From Haloferax marisrubri (GTDB lineage: Archaea; Halobacteriota; Halobacteria; Halobacteriales; Haloferacaceae), in NCBI RefSeq assembly GCF_001469875.2, contig NZ_LOPW02000018.1, positions 161,534 to 225,533 on the forward strand: a stretch of DNA of 64,000 nt, in the 5' to 3' direction. A model generated the notes under the pieces. That model made no database searches. It was not told where the DNA came from and worked only from the letters and a program-made list of their open reading frames with translations. Both the position numbers and the translations under genes were made by a program. Shown here piece by piece: positions 18,180 to 27,087 of the stretch. Positions within the stretch are counted from its first letter, which is position 1. Every line of letters starts with the position of its first letter.

Positions 18180-19190
18180 ATGGACGACACACGTCACGCG
18201 CCCCCGCTGGAGCGCCTCGTCGAATCAGCCGAAAACCGCGCCTACGAGGCGGTGAGCGGGGCGCTCGGGGAGCTCCGAACGGCGTCGACCGAGGACCGAA
18301 AACGGGCGCTCCGAGAGCTTCGGCGCCTCGCCGACGACCGGCCGACCGCGTTCGAGTCGGTCCTCCCCGCCGTCACGCCCTTTCTCACCGACGACGACCG
18401 CGCCGTCCGTCTGTTGACCGCGAAGGCGCTCGTCGCGGTCGCGGAGGCCGCTCCCGACGCGGTCGCTCCCGCCGTTCCGTCGCTCGCCGAGCGACTCGCC
18501 GACGAGGACGAGTTCTACTACGTCCGCGCCCGGTCGGCCGAGGCGCTGGGCTACGTCGCGCTCGAACACCCCGACGCGGTCGCCTCGCCGGAGGTGCTCG
18601 CGGACCTCCGCGTCGGTCTCTCGTTCGACGAACCCGAGGTGAAACAGAAGCTGGCGAAGGCGCTCGAATGCGTGGCGCTCGGCGACCCCGGTCGACTTCG
18701 CCACCGCGTCTCGGCGCTCGCCGAACACCTCGACGACCGGGACGAACTCGTCCGCTATCACCTCTGTACGGCGGTGGCGGTCGTCGGCTGCGACGCGCCG
18801 GATTCGCTCGCCGAGGCTCGGACGGCGCTCTCGGCACGGCTCGCCGACGAGAACGCCTTCGTCCGGGGCCGCGCCGCCGAAGCGCTCGGACTGTCAGTCC
18901 GCGGGGGCGGCGAGGCGGTTCGGGTACCGGATTCGGTGCTCGACGCGGAATCCGACGAGGCGGCCGAGTTCGTCGCCGAACGGGTCCGCTTTCTCCGGGC
19001 GGCGTCGGAGGGAGAATCACTGGAGTCACCGGCCGAAGGCGTTGGGTCGCTGGCCGGCGTTCGGGGCACGACCGACGACGCGGTCGACGAGATTACGTCG
19101 CCAGACGCCGACGGGAAGTGCCCCCACTGCGGCGTCGACCTCCCCGAGGGCGCGCCGCCGATGTGTCCGAGCTGTGGCGCTCCGTACTGA
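18180..19190 (+). CDS. HEAT-repeat protein with C-terminal zinc ribbon
   Basis: This is a 336-residue helical-repeat protein. From about residue 10 to 260 it consists of alpha-helical pairs with HEAT/PBS-lyase-like spacing: TDDDRAVRLLTAKALVAVAE, DEDEFYYVRARSAEALGYVA, SFDEPEVKQKLAKALECVAL and ADENAFVRGRAAEALGLS. The last 23 residues hold a CPHCG-CPSCG zinc ribbon. Such proteins are protein-interaction scaffolds; no enzyme motif is present. Start ATG 18180 gives the sequence MDDTRHAPPLERLVESAEN. Its target is unknown. Confidence 0.85.
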   Translation: MDDTRHAPPLERLVESAENRAYEAVSGALGELRTASTEDRKRALRELRRLADDRPTAFESVLPAVTPFLTDDDRAVRLLTAKALVAVAEAAPDAVAPAVPSLAERLADEDEFYYVRARSAEALGYVALEHPDAVASPEVLADLRVGLSFDEPEVKQKLAKALECVALGDPGRLRHRVSALAEHLDDRDELVRYHLCTAVAVVGCDAPDSLAEARTALSARLADENAFVRGRAAEALGLSVRGGGEAVRVPDSVLDAESDEAAEFVAERVRFLRAASEGESLESPAEGVGSLAGVRGTTDDAVDEITSPDADGKCPHCGVDLPEGAPPMCPSCGAPY

Positions 19191-19269
19191 GCGAGCGCGC
19201 GATTACTTCCGGTAGCCTCCGGGAGTTACTGCGTCTCGCCGTCGCCGACGGCGAGGTTGCCGGGTCGCT

Positions 19270-19549
19270 TCAGTCGTCTGCGTCGGCCGTCGTCTCGGTC
19301 TCTAACTCGGCTGAAACGGGGGGAAGGCCGTGGGCGAGCGCGCCGCCCGACGCCGTATCGAAGAGGTGGACGTTCCCCCGGTCTATCACCACTTCGACGT
19401 CCGTGTCTTCTCGAATCGTCGAGTCGGGCTCAACGCTCATCAGCAACTGGTCATCAGCCCCTGACTGGTCCATCGAGGTTCGGCCTTCGCCCAACAGCAT
19501 GTACGCGAATATCTCGTCGCCCATCGGTTCGAGAATATCGACGCGCTCG
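19270..19549 (-). pseudogene. C-terminal fragment of a MalK/UgpC-type sugar ABC transporter ATPase
   Basis: Reading leftward, the frame gives DILEPMGDEIFAYMLLGEG, then SVEPDSTIREDTDVEVVIDR and NVHLFDTASGGALAHGL. This is the end of the TOBE domain and C-terminus of sugar-importer ATPases. The whole nucleotide-binding domain is missing, so it cannot hydrolyse ATP. The coding match stops near 19549, exactly where a truncated glycoside hydrolase starts on the other strand. The fragment is thus a deletion relic; an 84-residue stretch from an internal ATG (19524) remains open. Confidence 0.8.
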
Positions 19550-19551
19550 AT

Positions 19552-20097
19552 ATGGCGTGGTCCCCCGACGAGGGTATCTACGCGCTCCGATTAGACGACG
19601 GTGACGGTAACTTGGACGACCGAGTCGACAGCACTACTTTCTCGCTCGTCGACGCCTATCTCGCCTACCGGGCCATCGAGGACATCGGCGAAACGCGACT
19701 GCGGCGGCTCGAGCGCCATCTCCACACCGCGTTCTCCAGGCTCTGGAAAGAGACCGACGACATCTCCGGACTCACGCGATTCGAGGGCGATACGTGGCGG
19801 CGGCGGGGGCAGGGAAGCGAGAAGGTTTGGACCGTCTCGACGGGCTGGGGCGCGTACGCGGCCGAGAAGTCGATTCGGCTCTTCTCGTCGACCGACGAAT
19901 ACGACCCCGAAAAATGGGCGGACCGGTTGTTCGACGAAATTGACCTCGACGGCAGTCTGTGCCTTCCATCGGGGTACCTCCCGGAGCAGTTCTTCGACAC
20001 CGGCGCGCCGGACAGCGCGACGCCGTTGGGTTGGTCCCACGCCATTCGACTGGCCACGCACGCGTCCCGTGTCACCCGAGGTGCCCGCACCGAGTAG
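19552..20097 (+). pseudogene. C-terminal fragment of GH15 glucoamylase-like glycoside hydrolase
   Basis: The open frame encodes WSPDEGIYALRLDDGDGNLD, then FSLVDAYLAYRAIEDIGETR and finally TPLGWSHAIRLATHASRV. This is the typical end of a family 15 (alpha/alpha)6-barrel glucan glucosidase. Full-length archaeal enzymes are about 600 residues or more; only about 180 remain, and the N-terminal domain and most of the catalytic barrel are gone. It abuts a truncated malK-like fragment on the opposite strand at about 19550 and lies 107 bp upstream of a TrmB sugar regulator. It is probably non-functional. Confidence 0.78.
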
Positions 20098-20204
20098 GGT
20101 TGTTACACTCGAACAACGGAGTTCGAGGCGGTCACGCGCCGGACAGCACCCTGTCTGTACTCCCATACTAAGGTTTATCCCCCGCCTTGGCCGAACACTT
20201 GGGT

Positions 20205-21269
20205 ATGGTGGAAGACGAGGTGGTGGACAGCCTCATGCGGATCGGGCTCTCGGACAAGGAGTCGCGAGCATACGTGACGATACTCCGTAACGGGGCGACG
20301 ACAATCCGGGTCGTCTCCGAAGAGGCTGACATCTCTAAGAGTTACGCGTACGATATCGTCGGAAAACTCGAGGAGCGCGACCTCATTGAAATCGACGACC
20401 ACGTCCAACCGACGCAGTTACGAGCGATTCCGCCCGCAGAGGGTATCGACAATCTCGTTTCTCAACTACAGACCGTCGAGTCCCAGTTAGAGGACCTGTT
20501 TGACTCCGAGAGCTACGAACAGCAGAAGTTCAGTATCATCAAATCTCGACGGACGATACTCGCTCAGCTCAACAAGCTGATCGACGCCGCTGAATCCGAA
20601 CTCGTTCTCGCACTTCCCGCATCGGTTCTTCATCGGGTCGAAGACTCGCTCAGAGATGCCCAGAGCCGGGGAGTATTTTGTATGCTTCTCGTCACGGAGT
20701 ACGACGGCACGAGTTCGATCGACGGTGCGACCGCGAGTATCATCCAGACGTGGAGCGCCCCGGCACCAGTAACGCTGACCGTTGACCGGGGTGACGGTAT
20801 CATCGCCTCGGCAGATGCGATACTGAACTCGAACTCGGATGAGTACGCCATCTATCACGCCGAGGAGCATATCGTCTCCTCGTTGTTCGACTCGTTTATC
20901 GCCAACTACTGGCCGATGGGCGAGCAGGTGCACGTCGGGTCGAAAAGCCAACTGCCGGCGACGTTCACGAGCTTCCGCCACGCGGTGTTCGACGCGACGC
21001 TACATCTGATGGACGGAGCTGTCGTCACGGCCGAGATGGACATCCGTCCCACCCAGAGTAACGCGGCGTTCGAGACGACTACTGGGACGATCGTGGCGGT
21101 GAAACAGAGCCTCGTCCGGCCCTTCTCGAACGACTTTCCGACTCAGGAGTCGTTCGTCGTTGAGACGTCTGACGACACGTTTACCGTCGGCGGCTCGAAG
21201 GCGTTCTTGGAGGACTTCGAGGCCCGACGCGTCGTCTTCCGGTCGGTCAGCGATACAGAACAGGAATAG
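20205..21269 (+). CDS. TrmB-family sugar-responsive transcriptional regulator
   Basis: The 354-residue protein has the TrmB winged helix at the N-terminus (LMRIGLSDKESRAYVTILRNG, then SEEADISKSYAYDIVGKLEER). A coiled linker (about 85-110) and a C-terminal effector domain of about 220 residues resembling the TrmB sugar-binding domain follow. In archaea this family represses or activates sugar ABC transporters and central carbon genes. Here the nearest sugar genes are only remnants (malK-like and GH15 tails just upstream), so its original target locus appears to be deleted while the regulator stays intact. Start ATG 20205 follows an AT-rich AAGGTTTATCC promoter-like element. Confidence 0.9.
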   Translation: MVEDEVVDSLMRIGLSDKESRAYVTILRNGATTIRVVSEEADISKSYAYDIVGKLEERDLIEIDDHVQPTQLRAIPPAEGIDNLVSQLQTVESQLEDLFDSESYEQQKFSIIKSRRTILAQLNKLIDAAESELVLALPASVLHRVEDSLRDAQSRGVFCMLLVTEYDGTSSIDGATASIIQTWSAPAPVTLTVDRGDGIIASADAILNSNSDEYAIYHAEEHIVSSLFDSFIANYWPMGEQVHVGSKSQLPATFTSFRHAVFDATLHLMDGAVVTAEMDIRPTQSNAAFETTTGTIVAVKQSLVRPFSNDFPTQESFVVETSDDTFTVGGSKAFLEDFEARRVVFRSVSDTEQE

Positions 21270-21503
21270 CGTTTCCTGCACGTACTCACCGACCAGTCGC
21301 AGTGGACTGCCCCGCGTGGGACTCCTCGATTATCCTTCCGTCGGCTCGAGCCGACCTCCTTCGACGTCACTCGATTAGCACTAACGTCCGGTTTGCTCGT
21401 CCACGAACGAGACTCACCCTTCAGAACGCAGCTTTGACGCCGGCTGCTCCGCCGTCGGACTCCGGGACTGGTACTTATCTCACTCGCCTCGAAACACCCC
21501 CGT

Positions 21504-22550
21504 ATGAGTAACAGCTCGCTTGGCCAACGGCCCGATTTCCAGGACCTGTTCGACCAGCTTGATGGGGTCGCGCTTTGGACGGTATCCGCGCCCGGCGAGT
21601 TCGACTACATTAGCGCTGGCTTCGAAGACATCTGGGGGATTCCACCCGAGGCGGTCATGGACGACATCGCGCTGTTGCTCGACGCCATCCATCCCGAGGA
21701 CCGCGACCGGGTGCGACAGAATATCGAGGCCTCAGCCCAAGGGGCCCACGACGAGGCGTACGAGGGCCGCGTCGTTCGACCCGATGGGTCGATTCGCTGG
21801 GTGCTGACGCGGCAGGTGCTCCTCCGCGATGACGACGGTGACGTCTCGGAGGTCGTCGGCGTCTGTACGGACATCACGGAGCAGAAACGCCGGGAGCGAG
21901 AACTCGAACTGCTGAACCGAATCGTCCGCCACGATATCCGCAACGATATGGGGGTCGTACTCGGGTGGGCGGAGATGCTCGAAGACCACGTCGATGATGA
22001 CAGGAGCGAGTACCTCCAGAAAATCCTCGACAGCGGTGAGCACGTCGTCGAACTGACCGAGGTCGCACGCGACTACGTGGAGACGATTGCATCGAACGAG
22101 AGTGTCACTATCGCGTCGGTACCGATTCGCTCGATTCTCGAAACCGAGCTATCGATTCGCAGGGAGTCTTTCCCGGAGGCCACGTTCGTGGTCGAGGGAA
22201 CGCTCCCCGACGTCGAGGTCGCCGGAAATAGCATGCTCAGTTCGGTGTTTCGGAACCTCCTGAACAACGCCGTCCAACACAACGACAAGGACGCGCCTCG
22301 CGTCGAGATCTCGTGTACGGCCCGAGACGACGACGTCGAGGTTCGAATCGCCGACAACGGGCCGGGCATCCCGGACGACAGGAAAGAACTCGCGTTCGGA
22401 AAAGGTGACCGAGGTCTCGGGAGCCCCGGCACGGGTATCGGACTCTACCTCGTCGACACCCTGGTCACGCAGTACGGCGGTTCGGTCCGGGTCGAAGACA
22501 ACGAACCGACGGGTGCTGTCTTCGTCGTCGAACTCCCGTGCACCGACTGA
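21504..22550 (+). CDS. PAS-domain sensor histidine kinase
   Basis: The 348-residue protein has one PAS/PAC sensor at about residues 14-130 (VSAPGEFDYISAGFEDIWGI, ending VVGVCTDITEQKRRERE). The H-box is NRIVRHDIRNDMGVV with the phospho-accepting histidine near 147, and a HATPase domain has N-box NLLNNAVQHND, G1 IADNGPGIPDD and G2 GSPGTGIGLYLVD. There are no membrane segments, so the signal is probably cytosolic. No response regulator gene is adjacent; haloarchaeal kinases are often orphan. It is an active-looking, complete kinase. Confidence 0.93.
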   Translation: MSNSSLGQRPDFQDLFDQLDGVALWTVSAPGEFDYISAGFEDIWGIPPEAVMDDIALLLDAIHPEDRDRVRQNIEASAQGAHDEAYEGRVVRPDGSIRWVLTRQVLLRDDDGDVSEVVGVCTDITEQKRRERELELLNRIVRHDIRNDMGVVLGWAEMLEDHVDDDRSEYLQKILDSGEHVVELTEVARDYVETIASNESVTIASVPIRSILETELSIRRESFPEATFVVEGTLPDVEVAGNSMLSSVFRNLLNNAVQHNDKDAPRVEISCTARDDDVEVRIADNGPGIPDDRKELAFGKGDRGLGSPGTGIGLYLVDTLVTQYGGSVRVEDNEPTGAVFVVELPCTD

Positions 22551-22651
22551 CTCGACCGCGGTTTCTGTGGTACAGTACGACATCGCCGTTGAGTGGGGGC
22601 GCCGCGCGACGTCGCCGGTGAGGCAGGAGAATTCGGTGACGTGTTAGAGAT

Positions 22652-23506
22652 TCACTCGCCGCCGAGACGCGCCGGTGGGACGACGCCCGGCCGGCCGAGT
22701 CGGAAGCGGTCGCCGACTTCGACCTCCTCGATCACGTGCGGGTACTCGAACGTCGTCGCGGCCTTCGAGAGCGCGCCGGGGTCCGCGTGAATCGACCGCC
22801 AGCGCCGCCAGTGCTCGGGAATCAGGCGGTCGATGCCGAGCGCGTTCGTGGCCTCGATGATTTCGTCCGCGTCGTTGTAGAGCTTGCGCGTGATGACCTC
22901 GCCGTCTTGGACGACGCGGGCGTCGGTTCCGTAGGAGAGCATCCCGAGGTCGATGTCGAACTCCGCACCGATCTCGTGGAACGCCTCGCAGGGCCGGTTG
23001 TCGCCGCCGTGGAAGATGGTTCCCGTCTCGTGCTCGATAACGTACGTCACCGTGCCGGTCGCGTCCGGGTCGTACCCGCCTCTGACGTGGACGGTGAGGT
23101 CGCCGACCTCGTAGCTGTCGCCGGGTTCGACGGCCGTCCGCTTGTCCTCGTCGATCGCGCTCACGTCGAAGTTCTCGTAGCACTCGACGGGCGCGTGGAC
23201 GTCGCCGCCGTGGTCGAGAAGCGGGCCGAACGAGGGCGGCCAGAAGTGGTCGCGGTGGTCGTGGGTGCAGAAGACCGCGTCGCAGGCGTCCGCCCACTGC
23301 GGCTCCATCGGCACCGGCGACATCCGAGCGACGTACTCGCGGTCCCGCTCGGTACTGAAGTAGGGGTCGATGTAGATGGCGGTCTCCGGCGTCCGTATCG
23401 CCCAGCCGGCGACGCCGAGATACCACAGCGAGACTCCCTCCTCGACGTCGACGCCGTTGAGTTCCTCCCGGGCCCACCATTCGCCCCAATCGCTCGTAAT
23501 CGTCAT
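22652..23506 (-). CDS. MBL-fold metal-dependent hydrolase (UlaG-like)
   Basis: The 284-residue protein belongs to the metallo-beta-lactamase superfamily. The metal motif HxHxDH appears as THDHRDHF near residue 84, preceded by the strand WAIRTPETAIYIDPYFS and followed by FHGGDNRP, which provides the bridging aspartate region. The late histidine is in LIPEHWRRW. The overall pattern resembles UlaG-type L-ascorbate-6-phosphate lactonases and their uncharacterised archaeal relatives. The substrate is not known. The two neighbouring genes are histidine kinases and give no hint. Confidence 0.86.
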   Translation of the reverse strand: MTITSDWGEWWAREELNGVDVEEGVSLWYLGVAGWAIRTPETAIYIDPYFSTERDREYVARMSPVPMEPQWADACDAVFCTHDHRDHFWPPSFGPLLDHGGDVHAPVECYENFDVSAIDEDKRTAVEPGDSYEVGDLTVHVRGGYDPDATGTVTYVIEHETGTIFHGGDNRPCEAFHEIGAEFDIDLGMLSYGTDARVVQDGEVITRKLYNDADEIIEATNALGIDRLIPEHWRRWRSIHADPGALSKAATTFEYPHVIEEVEVGDRFRLGRPGVVPPARLGGE

Positions 23507-23596
23507 CGTACGCTCCGCGCCGCGCTGCCGGATTCGCCGTGATAGTACATGTGACAGCGGTCCGCACGGGGCCTGTAAAAGCTTCCGGCGTGGGGC

Positions 23597-25402
23597 TCAG
23601 TCGTCGACATCAGCGAACGTGACTCCCGTAATCTCGAATCGTGCCCCGCCGGCGTCAGAGTCGGCGACGCTAACGTCCCATCCGTGGGCCTCGGCGACCT
23701 GCTTGACGATTGCGAGCCCGAATCCGGTACCCGTACGCGAGGTTGTGCGGCCGGCTTCGAAGATGGTGTCGCGGCGCTCGGCTGGGATGCCGACACCGTC
23801 GTCCTCGACGTAGAAGCCGTCCGGAAGTTCACCAACTGTCACCGCCACGCCGTCTCCACCGTGTTCGATGCTGTTCCTGACGAGGTTCTCGACGAGCTGT
23901 TGGAGCCGACTTCGGTCAGCGATGACCGTCGCCGTCACGTCCGTCTGGAGTTCAGCGCCGGCCGTTTCGATGGTCTCCCAGCAGTCGGAGACGAGCGGAC
24001 CCAAGGACACCGGTTCCAGTTCACCGACGTTGTCGCCCTTTCGGGCGAGCGTGAGCAGGTCTTCGATGAGGTCGTCGATGCGGTTCAACGCCCGCGCGGC
24101 GGTCGCAAGACGGTCGCTTTCGTGGTCTTGGCGGGCCAGTTCCACGTTCCCAGCAGCCACGTTCAGCGGGTTCCGGAGGTCGTGGCTGACGACGCTCGCA
24201 AACTCGCTCAGCCGCTCGTTTTGGCGCTGGAGCTGTTGCTCTCGCTTTCGCTGTTCGGTCGTGTCGCGATACATCCAGAGGTGGCCGGTCCCCTCGGGGA
24301 GTTCGATCGGTTCGTAGCTTCGGTTGAGCGTCCGACCGTTCGTCAGAGCGACTGTCTCGTTGTGGATCGACTCTGTCCCGGCGATCAGTTCGTCGACGCG
24401 CTCGACGAAGCCCTCCGAGTCAACCGCGAGTTCGCTGGCCATCTGCGCCAGTTCCCGACAGTCTGCGCCGATGAGTTCCGTCGACGGTTCCGAGACATCG
24501 AACAGTTCGAGCAGTCGCTCGTTAATGGCGAGGACGGTTCGGTCGCTGTTTTCGGCGAGGACGCCGACCGGGAGCGACCGAATGAGCGTCGAGAGCAGGG
24601 CGTTGGTCCGTTCGAGTTCGTCCTCACGGTGGGTTCGTTCGGTCACGTCCTGGAACAACGAGATGATGCCGACGACCGCACCGTCGTCGTTAGTGATGGT
24701 TCGGTTGTGCCACTCACAGCGGATGTGTTCGCCGTCCTTTCGGACGTTCTCGTCGATGCTGTGGTAGCCGCCCTCCGCGACTGCAAGCTGGTCTGTCACG
24801 GCGTCGACGTTGTCGTAACTATCGTCCGCGACGATGAGTTCCCAGCTGTGGCCGCGGAGTTCCGCTTCGGTATAGCCCAGAATCTCCTCGCCGCGCTCGT
24901 TGAGCCCGACGATTTGGAAGTCGCTGTCGTACTCGAGGACGCCGAGCGGAGACTGTTCGATGAACAGGGAGAGGCGTTGTTCGCTCGTCTCGAGCGCGCG
25001 CTGTGAGCGGTACTGCTCGACCGCGTTTTCGATACGGTTGGCGAGTACGGTGTACTGGCTGGTCCCGTGTTCCTTCTGGAGGTACTCGGTGACGCCCGCG
25101 GAGATTGCGTCGCTCGCGACCTCCTCGCTTCCCTTGCCAGTAAAGAGGATGAAGGGGAGGTCCGGCGCGTCCTCGCGGAGGGCTTCGAGGAAATCCAATC
25201 CGTCGCGCTCGGGCATGTCGTAGTCCGAGACGACGCAGTCGAACTCCGTGTCTGCCACGCGGTCGAGCCCCTCGGCGACCGAGGTGGCCGTCTCGACCCG
25301 GAACCGGTCGTGTTCCCGTTCGAGGAACGTCGCCGTTAGTTCGGTGAAGTCCTCGTCGTCGTCGACGTACAAGACGACCACCTCGTCCACTAACTCGCTC
25401 AT
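23597..25402 (-). CDS. Hybrid sensor: receiver-PAS-PAS-histidine kinase
   Basis: The 601-residue protein begins with a receiver domain (VVLYVDDDEDFTELTATFLE, phospho-acceptor aspartate in CVVSDYDMPERDG, conserved lysine in LFTGKGSEEV/YLQKEHG). Two PAS domains follow at about 145-265 and 275-395, then the H-box FASVVSHDLRNPLNVAAGN and a HATPase domain with NLVRNSIEHGG, VEDDGVGIP and TGTGFGLAIVKQ. A receiver at the N-terminus of a kinase is common in haloarchaea. No transmembrane helices are present. It may pass phosphate within a cytosolic phosphorelay; partner unknown. Confidence 0.93.
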   Translation of the reverse strand: MSELVDEVVVLYVDDDEDFTELTATFLEREHDRFRVETATSVAEGLDRVADTEFDCVVSDYDMPERDGLDFLEALREDAPDLPFILFTGKGSEEVASDAISAGVTEYLQKEHGTSQYTVLANRIENAVEQYRSQRALETSEQRLSLFIEQSPLGVLEYDSDFQIVGLNERGEEILGYTEAELRGHSWELIVADDSYDNVDAVTDQLAVAEGGYHSIDENVRKDGEHIRCEWHNRTITNDDGAVVGIISLFQDVTERTHREDELERTNALLSTLIRSLPVGVLAENSDRTVLAINERLLELFDVSEPSTELIGADCRELAQMASELAVDSEGFVERVDELIAGTESIHNETVALTNGRTLNRSYEPIELPEGTGHLWMYRDTTEQRKREQQLQRQNERLSEFASVVSHDLRNPLNVAAGNVELARQDHESDRLATAARALNRIDDLIEDLLTLARKGDNVGELEPVSLGPLVSDCWETIETAGAELQTDVTATVIADRSRLQQLVENLVRNSIEHGGDGVAVTVGELPDGFYVEDDGVGIPAERRDTIFEAGRTTSRTGTGFGLAIVKQVAEAHGWDVSVADSDAGGARFEITGVTFADVDD

Positions 25403-25590
25403 ATCTATCCCGCTTGAATGTTCGCTAAGTAGATACTTAAGGGTGGGCGCGGTCGGAGGAACACGACTCTCCCGTGTCGGAGTAGTTGACCTCCACGCTC
25501 AGCGTGACCCGACGAGTCCCAAGAGGGTGATGAGCGCCCGGACATCGAGAAGTGGAACGCAAGTAAACTAGTGTCATTTCACCTCGCTTT

Positions 25591-27087
25591 TCACGACCGC
25601 CAGTAGGACGGCGTCAGTAACACCAGCACCGGAATGATTTCGATCCGACCGACCCACATGAGGAAGGTCATCACGATCTTCGTCGACTGCGGGAACGGCT
25701 CGTAGCTCTCGAGTGGTCCCGCGATTCCGAACGCCGGCCCGACATTGAAGAACGTGGCTGCCGCAGCGCTCATGGCCTCGAATTCGGTGACTGACAGCTG
25801 TACTCGGGATGCGTCGACGACGACGAAGATTGTCGCGACGATGAAGAACACGAGACTAACCAGTGTGTAGGCGTAGATGTCCCGAACCGTCTCTTCGTCG
25901 ACGACGTTCCCACTGTGGCGGACTGGTCGGACCGCGCTCGGATTCGAGGCGGTAAACAGGTCTCGACTGAACGCTTTCACAACGACGAGCCACCGGAGCG
26001 TCTTGATCGAACAGGTCGTACTACCGGCCATCCCACCGATGAACATACAGACGAACAGGAGATGTTTGGCCGCTGCCGACCAGAGGTTGAAATCCGTACT
26101 CGCGTAACCTGTCGTCGTCATTATCGAAACGACCTGAAAGAGTGCGTGCCGAGCTATCTGTTCGAGGCTTGTATAGGGAGCACCGTCAACCAACAACACC
26201 CCCCCGACACCGACCGTGAAGAACCCGAGCAGTCCGACGTAAAAGCGGAATTCGTCACTATTGCGGAGTCGGTCGAAGTTCCCCTGAAAGGCGAAGTACA
26301 GTAGAATGAAACTCGTGGCACCGATTGCCATGAACGGGATAATCGCCCACTGAACGGCGGGCGAGAAGGCAGCGATGCTGTCGCCACGGGGTGAAAAGCC
26401 ACTCGTCGAGATGGTCGTAAACGCATGCGCTACAGCGTCGTACAGCGTCATCTCCGGCGCGTATCCGATCAAATGGAGTCCGTAGAGAACTGCCACCTGG
26501 AGCCCGGTCAGGCCGATATAGATCTTCCAGAGAAGGGCTGCTGTTTCCGAAATTCGGGGTGTGAGCTTGTTGACGTCCTGAATCTGGGTTTCGGTCTCCA
26601 TGAGCTGTGCACCGCCGACGGACAGTTGGGAGAGGACAGCCGTCGCCAGAACGAGAATACCGAGTCCACCGAGCCATTGCAGGACCGCTCGCCACATGAG
26701 GATGGCCCGTGAGTGGCGTTCGAAATCCACGATGACCGTTGCTCCGGTCGTCGTGATTCCGCTCATACTCTCGAATAGGGCGTTCACCGGCGTTACAAGC
26801 ATTCCCTCGCCGGCAAGAACAAATGGGACCGCACCGACGAGCGCAATGCTCAACCACGTCAGCGAGACCATCAGAAACGCTTCCCGCGCTCGGAGGTCAC
26901 GCTTGTCGGTGAGCTGTTCGAGCCCGACCCCGAGGAGTGCTGTCCCAAGTATCGGGAAGATGAACGGGAGCAGCGCCGTTCCGTCGTAGAGGGCGATTCC
27001 AAGCGGAAGGAGGAGTGGTACCCACAGCCATTTGAGAATCGTCCCGACCAGTCGACAGCTAACCCGCCAATCGACGCGAATTCTCAT
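25591..27087 (-). CDS. trkH: TrkH-type potassium uptake membrane subunit
   Basis: The 498-residue integral membrane protein has the four M1-P-M2 repeats of the TrkH/KtrB superfamily. Pore-loop signatures include ESMSGITTTGATVI near residue 110, HAFTTISTSGFSPRGDS near residue 224, VSIMTTTGYASTDFN near residue 320 and ATFFNVGPAFGIAGP near the C-terminus. The glycines line the selectivity filter. It imports K+, essential in a salt-in strategist. Its ATG overlaps the end of the trkA gene by 4 bp, so the two subunits are translated from one message. Confidence 0.95.
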   Translation of the reverse strand: MRIRVDWRVSCRLVGTILKWLWVPLLLPLGIALYDGTALLPFIFPILGTALLGVGLEQLTDKRDLRAREAFLMVSLTWLSIALVGAVPFVLAGEGMLVTPVNALFESMSGITTTGATVIVDFERHSRAILMWRAVLQWLGGLGILVLATAVLSQLSVGGAQLMETETQIQDVNKLTPRISETAALLWKIYIGLTGLQVAVLYGLHLIGYAPEMTLYDAVAHAFTTISTSGFSPRGDSIAAFSPAVQWAIIPFMAIGATSFILLYFAFQGNFDRLRNSDEFRFYVGLLGFFTVGVGGVLLVDGAPYTSLEQIARHALFQVVSIMTTTGYASTDFNLWSAAAKHLLFVCMFIGGMAGSTTCSIKTLRWLVVVKAFSRDLFTASNPSAVRPVRHSGNVVDEETVRDIYAYTLVSLVFFIVATIFVVVDASRVQLSVTEFEAMSAAAATFFNVGPAFGIAGPLESYEPFPQSTKIVMTFLMWVGRIEIIPVLVLLTPSYWRS

